A DNA stretch of 45,508 nucleotides, taken from the NCBI GenBank assembly GCA_021837545.1, contig JAKBFR010000005.1:1-45508 (forward strand), written 5' to 3'. The DNA is from Bacillota bacterium. GTDB taxonomy: Bacteria > Bacillota_A > Clostridia > Clostridiales > Clostridiaceae. This document shows, piece by piece, positions 1-7,909 of the stretch. Numbering within the stretch: position 1 is the stretch's first letter; each line of letters opens with the position of its first letter. The position numbers and the translations under genes were made by a program. The notes under the pieces are model-generated. The model made no database searches. It worked only from the letters and a program-made list of their open reading frames with translations, and had not been told where the DNA came from.

Positions 1-1
1 G

Positions 2-241
2 GCTAGTATGGGACATGAAGAAGAAACTGAAATCCGTGCTAAAGCTTTTGAAGGCTTCCAAATAAACAAAGAATTAATTGCAATAGCCGATAAAAATGTA
101 ATGGTACTCCACTGTCTTCCAGCTCACAGAGGTGAAGAAATAACAGGCGAAATTTTAGAAGAACATGCAGATGCAATCTTTGATGAATCTGAAAATAGAT
201 TACATGCACAAAAGGCTGTACTTGTTAAATTGATGAAATAG
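2..241 (+). CDS. argF: Ornithine carbamoyltransferase, C-terminal part (5' end outside window)
   Basis: This is the last 79 codons of ornithine carbamoyltransferase, which makes citrulline from ornithine and carbamoyl phosphate in arginine metabolism in the cytoplasm. The reading frame is already open at base 2 (A-S-M-G-H-E-E-E), matching the family's SMGxE segment. The HCLPAHRGEEIT stretch holds the conserved Cys-Leu-Pro motif that binds ornithine. The C-terminal helix (IFDESENRLHAQKAVL) is also typical. The gene is cut only by the window edge and its 3' end looks intact. A strong terminator follows within 20 bases, so it ends a transcript. It could be the anabolic (argF) or catabolic (arcB) paralogue; the fragment cannot separate them. 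Confidence 0.93.
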   Translation, partial: ASMGHEEETEIRAKAFEGFQINKELIAIADKNVMVLHCLPAHRGEEITGEILEEHADAIFDESENRLHAQKAVLVKLMK

Positions 242-256
242 TATGGTTATAAAATA

Positions 257-310
257 GAAGACATAGATGTTTACAATGCATGTAAATCATCTATGTCTTC
301 ATTTTTATAC
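257..310 (+). terminator. Rho-independent terminator of argF
   Basis: GAAGACATAGATG at 257-269 pairs with CATCTATGTCTTC at 288-300. The stem extends inward through TTTACA/TGTAAA with a single bulged base, and a short T-rich tract follows. It lies 16 bases after the argF stop codon. Confidence 0.85.
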
Positions 311-379
311 CATTATGAGCGAATTGAAAAAAATGTTGATGTATTAAAAGGTGAAAGATATAAGTGGCTAAAAAGCTCT
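293..379 (+). other. 28-codon open stretch of unknown origin
   Basis: An ATG inside the argF terminator opens a 28-codon frame containing RIEKNVDVLKGERYKWLKS. The peptide looks protein-like (charged and aromatic, with sensible codons), but I do not recognise it. No ribosome binding site precedes it. It is more likely the tail of a decayed gene than a functional peptide. Confidence 0.2.
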
Positions 380-451
380 GACTAATCTTAGTACTTTTTT
401 TCATAATAAAATATATTTTTTTTGCATATTACAACCATTTTATAACTTTAC

Positions 452-480
452 TATAGTTCTACTATAAATGTGTTTATAAT
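452..480 (+). promoter_or_regulatory. Likely promoter/operator of the decayed GH1 gene
   Basis: TATAGT-tct-ACTATA (452-466) is a perfect 6-bp inverted repeat sitting where a -35 box would lie. TATAAT at 475-480 is a consensus -10 box. A good ribosome binding site (GGAGAT) and the GH1 stub follow. The repressor is not identifiable. Confidence 0.4.
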
Positions 481-509
481 AGAGTTATAGAATGGTAGGA
501 GATATAATA

Positions 510-617
510 ATGGCAATAAGAAGATTTCCAGAAGGATTTTTATGGAGTGGTGCCACTGCCGCTAATCAAGTTGAAAGTGGCTTTAAAGAATATGGAACTA
601 TTGATTATAAAAAGTAA
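510..617 (+). pseudogene. GH1 6-phospho-beta-glucosidase, N-terminal remnant (35 codons)
   Basis: The peptide starts MAIRRFPEGFLWSGATAANQ, the hallmark N-terminus of family 1 6-phospho-beta-glucosidases (normally FLWGGATAANQxEG). It ends at TAA after 35 codons, where an intact enzyme has about 470. The start context is healthy (AGGAGATATAATA then ATG). The body, including both catalytic glutamates, is missing and is not found elsewhere in the window. Substitution of the conserved GG by SG and of EGG by ESG suggests decay after truncation. The intact GH4 enzyme at 2141-3496 could cover a similar activity. Confidence 0.85.
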
Positions 618-653
618 TAACAAAAGTTTATTACTTTTAGCTAAAGGAGTAAT

Positions 654-855
654 ATGGATATAAATGTTGTGATTAATCAAATGGTTCAGTTATTTATTAT
701 TTTAGGTTTAGGATACTTCTTAAATAAAATAGATCTATTTATTTACTAATGAATATGATGGTGATGTGGCATTAGCTGCCAAATCGGTATTTATTACAAC
801 ATTGATTTCTGTTTTTACTATTCCATTAATTGTAGCAATATTTTTAGTAACGTAG
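654..855 (+). pseudogene. AEC-family (auxin efflux carrier-like) permease, internally deleted
   Basis: From ATG 654 the frame encodes an N-terminal membrane segment, VVINQMVQLFIILGLGYFLN, typical of AEC family transporters, and stops at 747-749. The next frame (748-855) immediately continues with GDVALAAKSVFITTLISVFT, the characteristic last helix of the same family. The first and last helices are therefore present, but the roughly 250 residues between them are deleted and the frame is shifted. An AGGAGT ribosome binding site precedes the start. The protein cannot be functional. Confidence 0.8.
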
Positions 856-936
856 TACAAAAAATAATTACCTGCTTGCCCTGTAACTTTTTGTTCTAAG
901 AGAAAGTGACCTTCACCAAATGTAAAATTTGGACTC

Positions 937-1974
937 TTACTTTTCTATATAATTCATTACATTTTTTACTATCATGTTTATAGTTCCATCACCATTTCTT
1001 TGAATTTCAAATTTACTGGAATCATGGTAAGTATCTTCATTTATGTACAAGTCAATTTGCTTATCTATATTAAGCCTAACTCTTTTTAGTTTTTTATCAA
1101 CCCAAGTTTTATCGACTGCTACTTCTTCATTTAAGCCTTGTTGTTTTATATAATTTGAAAAATCCTCTTTTACTTGTGGTTGTTCATTAAATAGTTCTTC
1201 TGAGAATAAATCTATATTTATAGTGTCTTCTTCTTTTAATTTAGTTTTAATAGCAGTCCTAATTTCTTCTGCTTTTCCTGCATCTTCAGTAATATTTTTT
1301 CTAGTCCAGTTTTCTGCAGCTTTTACAAAAGTTTTCGTCATATCTCTTTCATTAGTAATAATACTTGCACCTAAGAATGTATTTATAAAATAATTTGCTC
1401 CATATTCATCTTCTTTACTACTTTTTTGCTTATCTAAAATCATCAAATTATATTTTTCATCTTCCCTAATTGGCTTAAGAAATGCAGCCTTTTGTATCTT
1501 TTGTCCACTACCTGGAAGTCCAGCTACTTGTGGCACTATTCCTATCCCAATTTTTTGATCTACAAATTGGATTTCATGAGTAAAATTCTTAACATAATCC
1601 ATTTTTAGTATACCTATCATCGGTCCTTGATCTGTAGATATTGATACTATTATTAGATCTCCCGCTGGAATGTTTACATTTCCCTTCATTATTATGAATA
1701 GTTGCCTAGCAAGCTCCTTAGATAAATTAATTAAATCACTATCTATTCCATTTAAATAGTCTTGTACAACTTCTTTAACTATATTTCTTTCAGGGTTAAA
1801 ACGTGCATATTTAAGTTCATCATCATTTAAACATTTCTCTATATGTCTATATAAAAATTTATGTATATCCTCATCTAATTCCAAACTGTATTCATTAAGC
1901 ACAGGTTCTTCCCCATTACTATCTAATATGTGTATAACTGCTTCATTTATGTTAATATCATTTATATATTCCAT
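937..1974 (-). CDS. Nucleoid-associated protein (37-kDa NdpA/YejK-like family)
   Basis: The 345-residue protein matches the bacterial nucleoid-associated protein family, whose E. coli member YejK binds the nucleoid. Recognisable parts are the N-terminal INEAVIHILD segment, the FIIMKGNVNIPAGDLIIVSI region, and the central motif around IGIGIVPQVAGLPGSGQKIQ. The length is normal for the family. The start ATG follows GGATGGTGA. It is a single-gene unit: upstream is the terminator of the PTS operon, and downstream are relics of other genes. No DNA-binding motif is visible by eye, so the functional statement rests on family resemblance. Confidence 0.75.
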   Translation of the reverse strand: MEYINDININEAVIHILDSNGEEPVLNEYSLELDEDIHKFLYRHIEKCLNDDELKYARFNPERNIVKEVVQDYLNGIDSDLINLSKELARQLFIIMKGNVNIPAGDLIIVSISTDQGPMIGILKMDYVKNFTHEIQFVDQKIGIGIVPQVAGLPGSGQKIQKAAFLKPIREDEKYNLMILDKQKSSKEDEYGANYFINTFLGASIITNERDMTKTFVKAAENWTRKNITEDAGKAEEIRTAIKTKLKEEDTINIDLFSEELFNEQPQVKEDFSNYIKQQGLNEEVAVDKTWVDKKLKRVRLNIDKQIDLYINEDTYHDSSKFEIQRNGDGTINMIVKNVMNYIEK

Positions 1975-2004
1975 GTATTTTCACCATCCAATTAAATTTG
2001 TTAC

Positions 2005-2105
2005 ATTAGATATTATAAACTTTAATCAAAGTAAAAAAAAGCCTTTAAACATAGATAACCTCAATAAGTATTTTTAGTTTATTAACTAATTTACTTATTG
2101 AGGTT
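2005..2105. repeat. Direct repeat copy 1 (about 100 bp, contains a terminator)
   Basis: This segment aligns with 10794-10898 in the same orientation at roughly 85% identity by eye. Shared blocks include TATTATAAACTTT, GTAAAAAAAAGCCTTTAAA, ATAGATAACCTC and TATTTTTAGTTTATTA. The two copies lie about 8.79 kb apart and bracket the sigma-54 PTS operon plus its regulator. Confidence 0.8.
2033..2105 (-). terminator. Terminator of the PTS operon
   Basis: Reading the minus strand after the GH4 stop codon, AACCTCAATAAGTA (2092-2105) pairs with its complement at 2058-2071. A spacer follows, then AAAGGC and an eight-T tract (2033-2040). The T tract is 17 bases from the hairpin, longer than ideal, but the layout is the same in the second copy at 10826-10898. 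Confidence 0.6.
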
Positions 2106-2140
2106 AATCACAATCAAAAAAATATTTAATAACTTACACT

Positions 2141-3496
2141 CTATTTATCCAATTTATTTATTATTTGATCAAATTGAGGTAAGTATTTTTTATGTGCTAA
2201 TAATAATTCATCTAATACTTCTTTAGCAATAAATCCACTTGGAACCAATGGATTTATTGTAAAGGCGTGGACTGCTTCATCATAACTTCCTGTAATAGCT
2301 GCTGATATTGTTATTTGTTCCATTGATTTCATTAATTGGAGCATTCCTTTTGCTGCTACATGTATCTTTCCAAAACTTATTGGTTCTGGACCATGCGCTG
2401 TTATTATACTTGAAACTTCTGCAATTGAATCATATGGAAGATCTGGAACTGAACCATTATTAGGAGTACAAACCACCATTGTTGTCTTCTTATCATTATA
2501 TATTGAACATATAACTTCACATGCAGCATCACTATAGTAAGCCCCTCCGCGTTTAGTTAATTGTTCAGGTTTATAGTCTAATTTAGTATCTTTATATAGT
2601 TCAAATAATTCTGATTCAGTTCTTTTTACAACTTCTGCTCTTGTTGTACCTGCTCCGAAACTTTCTAATTCCTCTTTTAACATATCATCTGTAGCATAAT
2701 AGTAATTATGATATGGACATGGTAATAATCCCAAATTTTTTATTTGTTCATATATAAACTTTGACTCCTTAATGTTAGCTACTACAGCTTCATTATTTGA
2801 ATCTGCATTTTCTGGATTATATAGTAATTCTATTAATTCTGTAGTTCTTTCATTTCCTTCCTTGTCCCAAACTCTGTGATAATTAAAATGATTTAGTCCT
2901 GCAAATTTAAAGAATAAATCCTCTTCCGCAATTTCTAATCCTTTACTATCTTGCTTCATTAAATTGATTGGAACATTACATAATCCAACGGTTTTATTCC
3001 ATCCACCATATTTAATTGCAGCTTCTGTTATCATTCCTGCTGGATTTGTAAAGTTAATAAGCCATGCATTAGGACATAATTTCCTCATATCTTCTATTAT
3101 ATCTAGAATCACTGGAATTGTTCTAAATGCTTTAAGCATTCCCCCAGCTCCATTAGTTTCTTGTCCAATTAATCCATGACTTAATGGAATTCTTTCATCT
3201 TTTATTCTTGCATCTAGAAGACCTACTCTAAATTGAGTTGATACAAAATCTGCATCCTTTAATGCTTGTTTCCTATCTAATGTTAAATTAACTTTCCAAT
3301 CAAGCCCTGCTGCTTTAACCATTCTTTTAGCCATAGCACCTACAATTTCTAATTTTTCCTTGCCTTCTTCAATGTCTACAAGCCATATTTCTTTAATAGG
3401 CAATTCATTACTACGTTTTATGAATCCTTCAATTAATTCTGGAGTATAGCTTGATCCTCCCCCAATAGTAACTATTTTTATTTTCTTATTTTTCAT
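2141..3496 (-). CDS. Family 4 glycosidase, 6-phospho-beta-glucosidase type
   Basis: This 451-residue enzyme belongs to glycoside hydrolase family 4, which uses NAD+ and a divalent metal to cleave 6-phospho-glycosides by a redox elimination mechanism. The N-terminal KIVTIGGGSSYTPELIEGF is the family NAD-binding signature. The CNVP and GLNHFNYH motifs supply the metal-binding Cys and His. Its length is normal. The frame extends five codons upstream to another ATG, but that ATG lies within the ribosome binding site (GGAGG), so the start is placed at 3496, eight bases after GGAGG. It is the last gene of the PTS operon. Cellobiose-, chitobiose- or other disaccharide-6-phosphate are all possible substrates. 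Confidence 0.9.
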   Translation of the reverse strand: MKNKKIKIVTIGGGSSYTPELIEGFIKRSNELPIKEIWLVDIEEGKEKLEIVGAMAKRMVKAAGLDWKVNLTLDRKQALKDADFVSTQFRVGLLDARIKDERIPLSHGLIGQETNGAGGMLKAFRTIPVILDIIEDMRKLCPNAWLINFTNPAGMITEAAIKYGGWNKTVGLCNVPINLMKQDSKGLEIAEEDLFFKFAGLNHFNYHRVWDKEGNERTTELIELLYNPENADSNNEAVVANIKESKFIYEQIKNLGLLPCPYHNYYYATDDMLKEELESFGAGTTRAEVVKRTESELFELYKDTKLDYKPEQLTKRGGAYYSDAACEVICSIYNDKKTTMVVCTPNNGSVPDLPYDSIAEVSSIITAHGPEPISFGKIHVAAKGMLQLMKSMEQITISAAITGSYDEAVHAFTINPLVPSGFIAKEVLDELLLAHKKYLPQFDQIINKLDK

Positions 3497-3583
3497 ATTT
3501 AGAACCTCCATCTAAAATACTATAAATAATTTTTATCACTTGTGCTTCACAGAAAACATTCAACTACACATTGTAAATTTCTA

Positions 3584-4855
3584 TTACGCGTTTTCCTCAC
3601 CTGATACTTGTTTGCCTGCAACATATACAAAAGGAAGGTATATTAACACACTTACAATTAAACATATAAGAGCTGTAACTGCACCCATAATTGAATTAGT
3701 AGATATCAATGCACCTAAAATTGGTGGTGTTGTCCAAGCAGCCATTATTGATACTTTTGGTACAAATCCTATATAAGTTAATACATATGCTATAATTGCA
3801 GAAGCCATTGGTGCCAATATAAATGGAATAAAGTAAAGTGGGTTTAAGACAATTGGCATACCAAATATTATTGGTTCATTAATGTTGAAACATCCTGGTG
3901 CTACACCTAAATTAGCAATTGTTTTTTGTTGAGCACCTGCTTTTTTACCTAAGATATATATTGCAATTATTAAACCTATTGTCGTTCCTGATCCACCCAT
4001 ATTTACATATGAATCTAAGAATTGACTATTCAATATATTTTCTGCTTGCAATCCATTTTTAACTGCTTCTGTATTAGCTAAAAGCAATGGAAGTAATAAT
4101 GCATTTATAACTGGTGCAAGTATATTTGAACCATGTAATCCAAAAAACCACAATACTTGTGATACTAATATTATTATCAATACTCCGCCTAAACTTCCTG
4201 CAAGACCTTGTAGTGGTTTTTGAATTGTAAAGAATAGTGCTTGATGCATATCTGTTATGCTAATAGTTATAAATAATTGCTTAATGCCTGCTGCTATTGC
4301 TAAGATTATAATTGATGGAATCAATGCAGCAAAAGATTTAGTAACAGCTGGTGGTACTCCATCAGGCATTTTTATTACCAATCTAGGATTTCCTATTAAT
4401 TTAACAAACAATTCTGTGGATACTAATGCTACTATTAATGCGATGAATAACCCTTGTGCTCCTAAGAATGTAAATGGTAATGCACCATCTGCAGTTGTTG
4501 CATATAGAATCATAGATGCTGCTACACCTACTACTCCAGCTGCTAAACCGTCTTTGTCATATGATCTAGCTAAATGATACGATACAGTGAATACAATTAA
4601 TATTGACATTATAGCAAATGAACCACTCCAAACATTACCACCCCAAGCTTGCCATCCAACTGGTAATATCGAATTTAATAGGTTTTGATACCATTGAAAT
4701 CCTAAGTTATTAAATAATACTGCAAATGCTCCAGCCATAATTATAGGTGTAATTGTAGCAAAGCCATCACGAATTGCCATGAGATGTCTTTGTGAACCGA
4801 TTTTGGCTGCAATTGGCACAAAGTGCTCTTCCATCCACTCAAAAAATTTGTTCAT
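3584..4855 (-). CDS. PTS lactose/cellobiose-family transporter, EIIC subunit
   Basis: This 423-residue polytopic membrane protein is the sugar-translocating EIIC of a lac-family PTS. It begins MNKFFEWMEEHFVPIAAKIG and continues with QRHLMAIRDGF, both typical of cellobiose-type EIIC. The conserved NINEPIIFGMPIVLNP segment near residue 310 matches the substrate-binding region of the family. An ATG pair 21 and 18 bases upstream is rejected because the ribosome binding site (GAGGGGG) lies between it and the chosen start. It works with the separate EIIB and EIIA proteins encoded at 7476 and 7150, imports a disaccharide and phosphorylates it at C6. The exact sugar cannot be read from the sequence. 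Confidence 0.92.
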   Translation of the reverse strand: MNKFFEWMEEHFVPIAAKIGSQRHLMAIRDGFATITPIIMAGAFAVLFNNLGFQWYQNLLNSILPVGWQAWGGNVWSGSFAIMSILIVFTVSYHLARSYDKDGLAAGVVGVAASMILYATTADGALPFTFLGAQGLFIALIVALVSTELFVKLIGNPRLVIKMPDGVPPAVTKSFAALIPSIIILAIAAGIKQLFITISITDMHQALFFTIQKPLQGLAGSLGGVLIIILVSQVLWFFGLHGSNILAPVINALLLPLLLANTEAVKNGLQAENILNSQFLDSYVNMGGSGTTIGLIIAIYILGKKAGAQQKTIANLGVAPGCFNINEPIIFGMPIVLNPLYFIPFILAPMASAIIAYVLTYIGFVPKVSIMAAWTTPPILGALISTNSIMGAVTALICLIVSVLIYLPFVYVAGKQVSGEENA

Positions 4856-4946
4856 AATTATTTTCCCCCTCATCAACTATTATTTTAGTTGCTTGCATGA
4901 ACTCCACAAGCATTGGTTTACCTAACTTTTTTAAGTCAGATATTTA

Positions 4947-5012
4947 TATTTTCCTTCAGTATGTTAAAATATTAATAACAACAAAAATATAAAAACATAT
5001 TTGAAGGTAAAC
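4947..5012 (-). other. Intercistronic hairpin between the GH170 and EIIC genes
   Basis: The 238-base gap is long for this operon. TTCCTTCAGTATGTT near its left side pairs imperfectly with AACATATTTGAAGG on the right. There is no clear T tract, so an RNA processing or stability element is as likely as a terminator. Confidence 0.3.
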
Positions 5013-5093
5013 AACATAATTTAAAAGAATAGGACTTTTGTTACTTTTAACTTAATTCTTGCCTTCAATCACCAAATACATTTAATATAATAA

Positions 5094-6197
5094 CTATGCA
5101 TTCTGCCCCTTATTTAGGTTAAAACCAAAGCTCATCCAAGGTTCTATATAGTCTAATAGAAATATTTCCTCATCTACTATCCTACCTACTACGTTAGTCT
5201 TACCAGTATTCCTCATGTCCTTTAATGCAACTTGAAGCTCACCTGCATATCTACTGTATAAATCTGAATCTATTAATATATCTCCTCTTTTAATGTCAGG
5301 AGTATTAACTACTGGAAAACTTTCACCTTTATATTTAACTCTACTTTGAGTAGACCTTAACATGTATTCTGAAACATCGCCTCTATTATAATGAACCTCT
5401 TCAAGAACAATTTTCTTATCTAGTTCAGTTGCACTTTTATTAAATTCAATTTTAAATGTTAATTTCTCTTTATTTAATTCACTTAATGTTTTAAGTTCTT
5501 CTTCTGATGCAAATGAATTTGCTATTATAACATCATCGATTAACCCAGTTGCTAAAAAGTGTTTAGCTTGTACATCTATTGGTAGCTGTCTATGGATTTC
5601 TAAAGTACATAGACCTTCTGAGACTGGCCAAGGTCCATATTTTGCACTAGCTGAATTTACAAATGCTGCAGTATTTAATCCAAGCTCCTTAAATTGTTTT
5701 GAACATTTCATAAAATGTTCAAATGAAAGTCCTGTGTACATATGAGGATAAAAGTTATGACAGCCATATAAATTATTAAGATTAGCTTTATATGATAAAA
5801 CATTGTCAATATATTTAGTTCCACTACTCATATTCAATTCTATTTTTAACCCATATTCGTTAAAACTCATGATAGCTTCTTCTTGTCCACTAAATCCCAT
5901 ATCTAATCTTAGTCCATCTAACCCCATATCATTAAATACTTTCAAGTCATATATAGATGCATCTAACTTTTCGAATATTGTTGGATCTAAATCTGCAACA
6001 ACCTCCATATTTTCTTCTTTTGCTGCCACTACCATGGTTTTAAATTCATCTATTATATCTTCTATGTTTCTATCAACTACTGAAATCAAACATGTAAATA
6101 TTCTTTTAAATCCATACTTTCCCGCTAAATGTATATACTTAACAATTTCATTTATATCATTATGGTTTGGATAGACTGAAATTCCTAATTTTTTCAC
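5094..6197 (-). CDS. DUF871 / GH170 family glycosidase (MupG-like 6-phospho-N-acetylmuramidase)
   Basis: The 367-residue protein has the DUF871 architecture: an N-terminal barrel starting KKLGISVYPNHNDINEIVKY and a C-terminal beta-rich domain with SRYAGELQVALKD. The characterised S. aureus member, MupG, splits MurNAc-6-phosphate-GlcNAc into MurNAc-6-phosphate and GlcNAc. The start codon is GTG (GAGGTGAAAAAATTAGG), with AAGGAG 10 bases upstream. Only four bases separate it from the kinase gene stop, so the two are translationally coupled. No murQ etherase is nearby, so the substrate may be a different phospho-disaccharide. The family call is firm; the exact substrate is inference. Confidence 0.85.
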   Translation of the reverse strand: MKKLGISVYPNHNDINEIVKYIHLAGKYGFKRIFTCLISVVDRNIEDIIDEFKTMVVAAKEENMEVVADLDPTIFEKLDASIYDLKVFNDMGLDGLRLDMGFSGQEEAIMSFNEYGLKIELNMSSGTKYIDNVLSYKANLNNLYGCHNFYPHMYTGLSFEHFMKCSKQFKELGLNTAAFVNSASAKYGPWPVSEGLCTLEIHRQLPIDVQAKHFLATGLIDDVIIANSFASEEELKTLSELNKEKLTFKIEFNKSATELDKKIVLEEVHYNRGDVSEYMLRSTQSRVKYKGESFPVVNTPDIKRGDILIDSDLYSRYAGELQVALKDMRNTGKTNVVGRIVDEEIFLLDYIEPWMSFGFNLNKGQNA

Positions 6198-6201
6198 CTC
6201 T

Positions 6202-7104
6202 TTATACTCCTTTTTCTTCTTTAATCTTATTTATATAATATGCTCCTATTGTAGGCGAAATATCTTCATCTACAATATTTTCAATTACTATATTTTCTCT
6301 CAAGTAATCTTCAAAAGCCCTTCTAACTATTTTAGCTTTTCTAATAACACCACCAACTAATGCTATAGAGCAACTTTCAAACTTTAATTTTTTGTATAAA
6401 TTTTCAACTGTCTTAGCAAGTTCTACTCCTTCATTAATTAATATTTCACTTGCTATCTCATTACCAGCTTCACCTAAGTCAGCAACTATTGATGCTAGTG
6501 AGGATATCTCATCTTTAGTAGATGAATATACAAAGTTTGTTATTTCATCTACTGAGTTGATTTCTAACTTGTCCATAATCTTCCGAGTTAATTCTGATTG
6601 TGCAATAGAATGTTCTTCTTCAAATATCATTCTTTTTATTGCATCTATTGATATACAATACCCACCACCTTCATCACCCAATAGATTTCCCCACCCCCCA
6701 CATCTTGAAGTTATATTTTTGTTAATTCCAAATGCGATTGACCCTGTACCCGCTATAGTTAATATTCCATCTTTCCCCTTTAGCATAGCTTTTAAAGCTA
6801 TTTCGGCATCATTCATTACTACAGCATCAATTTTTAATTGATTTTTTATCTTCGCTGATATTATTTTTGCATTTTCACCAACTTCTGACCCAGCAATTCC
6901 TAAATATACACCACTAAGTTCTGAAGTTCCAAATCTATCTATTATTTCTTTTATAGAATTTACTATATTATCTAAAGCTATTTCTTTATTATTTAATAAA
7001 TTTGCAAACCCTTTTACTGATGTTATCATGGCTTTTCCATCTGAGTCATAAGCACTAGCTTCTGTTTTTGTTCCACCACCATCAACACCTATAACATACT
7101 TCAT
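6202..7104 (-). CDS. BadF/BadG-type sugar kinase (GlcNAc/MurNAc kinase-like)
   Basis: This 300-residue protein belongs to the ASKHA ATPase fold. It begins MKYVIGVDGGGTKTEASAYD, the phosphate-1 motif of N-acetylglucosamine kinase relatives, and has a second nucleotide motif AGTGSIAFG near residue 118 and a GGWGNLLGDEGGG loop near 136. C. acetobutylicum MurK, from this family, phosphorylates both MurNAc and GlcNAc. Between the EIIA and GH170 genes, the simplest role is to phosphorylate the free amino sugar released when a PTS-imported phospho-disaccharide is cleaved. The GGTGGTGAT ribosome binding site supports the start. A different hexosamine or glucose substrate remains possible. Confidence 0.8.
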   Translation of the reverse strand: MKYVIGVDGGGTKTEASAYDSDGKAMITSVKGFANLLNNKEIALDNIVNSIKEIIDRFGTSELSGVYLGIAGSEVGENAKIISAKIKNQLKIDAVVMNDAEIALKAMLKGKDGILTIAGTGSIAFGINKNITSRCGGWGNLLGDEGGGYCISIDAIKRMIFEEEHSIAQSELTRKIMDKLEINSVDEITNFVYSSTKDEISSLASIVADLGEAGNEIASEILINEGVELAKTVENLYKKLKFESCSIALVGGVIRKAKIVRRAFEDYLRENIVIENIVDEDISPTIGAYYINKIKEEKGV

Positions 7105-7149
7105 ATGATCACCACCATTCTATGTTTTACAAAAGAAATAAAATTCAAT

Positions 7150-7455
7150 CTATCTCTTATGTAATTGTTCATGTATATCTATGATTTCCACTGCAAGATA
7201 TTTAAATGTCATACTTGTCATTAAGTGGTCTTGAGCATGTACCATAAGTAGTGAAACTTCTGTTTTTTCTCCGTTAGCTTCTTTTTGTAATAAAGATGTT
7301 TGAACATTATGTGCTTTCGATAGTTCTTCTTCAGCTTTCACTATTAGTTCTTTTGCTTCATCTATATTTCCCTTTTTAGCAAATTGAATTGCTTCCATTG
7401 AATAACTTCTAACTTCTCCACTGTGTACTATAAGATTCATTATTATCTCTTCCAT
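7150..7455 (-). CDS. PTS lactose/cellobiose-family EIIA
   Basis: This 101-residue helical protein carries the EIIA-lac signature VSLLMVHAQDHLMTS. The phosphorylated histidine lies in this HAQDH segment (H73/H77). It accepts phosphate from HPr and passes it to EIIB. An AAGGAG box nine bases before the first ATG supports that start over the internal ATG at codon 6. The gap to the EIIB gene is 20 bases. Confidence 0.93.
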   Translation of the reverse strand: MEEIIMNLIVHSGEVRSYSMEAIQFAKKGNIDEAKELIVKAEEELSKAHNVQTSLLQKEANGEKTEVSLLMVHAQDHLMTSMTFKYLAVEIIDIHEQLHKR

Positions 7456-7475
7456 TATGTTTTTCTCCTTTTAAA

Positions 7476-7787
7476 CTACTTATTTTCTATAAGCTCCAAC
7501 GCTCTTTCTAAAACCTTTTCACCGTTCATTGTTCCATAATGAACGGTATTTATTACTTCTACTGGTATGTTTTGATCTGCTAAGTCTTTCTTAAACTTCG
7601 ATAATAAAAATCTAACTTGTGGTCCCAATAATAAAACATCTATATCATTTATACATTCTTTTACTTCTGATTCTCCTGTAGCTTGTATGCTGCATTCAAC
7701 ACCTTTTTTTTCTGCTGCTGCTTGCATTTTCGAAACCAATAAACTTGTAGACATTCCTGCACAGCAAACTAATAATATTTTCTTCAT
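7476..7787 (-). CDS. PTS lactose/cellobiose-family EIIB
   Basis: The 103-residue subunit begins MKKILLVCCAGMSTSLLV. C8, in the phosphate-binding loop before AGMSTS, is the expected phosphocysteine. An in-frame TTG six codons upstream overlaps the ribosome binding site (GGAGGAGGA), so the ATG at 7787 is chosen. It is the first gene of the operon, about 43 bases downstream of the predicted sigma-54 transcription start. Confidence 0.93.
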   Translation of the reverse strand: MKKILLVCCAGMSTSLLVSKMQAAAEKKGVECSIQATGESEVKECINDIDVLLLGPQVRFLLSKFKKDLADQNIPVEVINTVHYGTMNGEKVLERALELIENK

Positions 7788-7840
7788 TTTTAAATCCTCC
7801 TCCAAACTTTTAATTTATCTTTCTTTACACCCTTATATAA

Positions 7841-7857
7841 AGCAATTAGCATGCCAA
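7841..7857 (-). promoter_or_regulatory. Sigma-54 (-24/-12) promoter of the PTS operon
   Basis: On the minus strand TTGGCATGCTAATTGCT carries GG and GC exactly ten bases apart, as required for RpoN promoters (consensus TGGCAC-N5-TTGC). It lies between the EIIB start and the gene for a sigma-54 activator with an intact GAFTGA loop. The predicted start site is near 7830. Confidence 0.85.
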
Positions 7858-7909
7858 TTTTTAAGATATTACTCAAATAAAATATATTGGCTTTATAACT
7901 ATATTGTAG

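Noticed and set aside
862..945. Gene fragment on the minus strand downstream of the nucleoid-associated protein (contains NFTFGEGHFLLEQ)
   Set aside because: About 28 codons, no start, no recognised family; the sequence overlaps the AEC relic region and cannot be assigned.
3511..3511. Upstream ATG for the GH4 gene (and similar first ATG/TTG codons for EIIC, EIIB, LevR, comEA, dacF, SpoIVFA-like and sfsA)
   Set aside because: In each case the Shine-Dalgarno overlaps or lies downstream of the upstream codon, or the extension is encoded by repeat sequence; the later start has correct spacing.
4257..4577. Plus-strand 106-codon frame inside the EIIC gene
   Set aside because: An antisense shadow of an Ala/Ile-rich membrane protein; no ribosome binding site.
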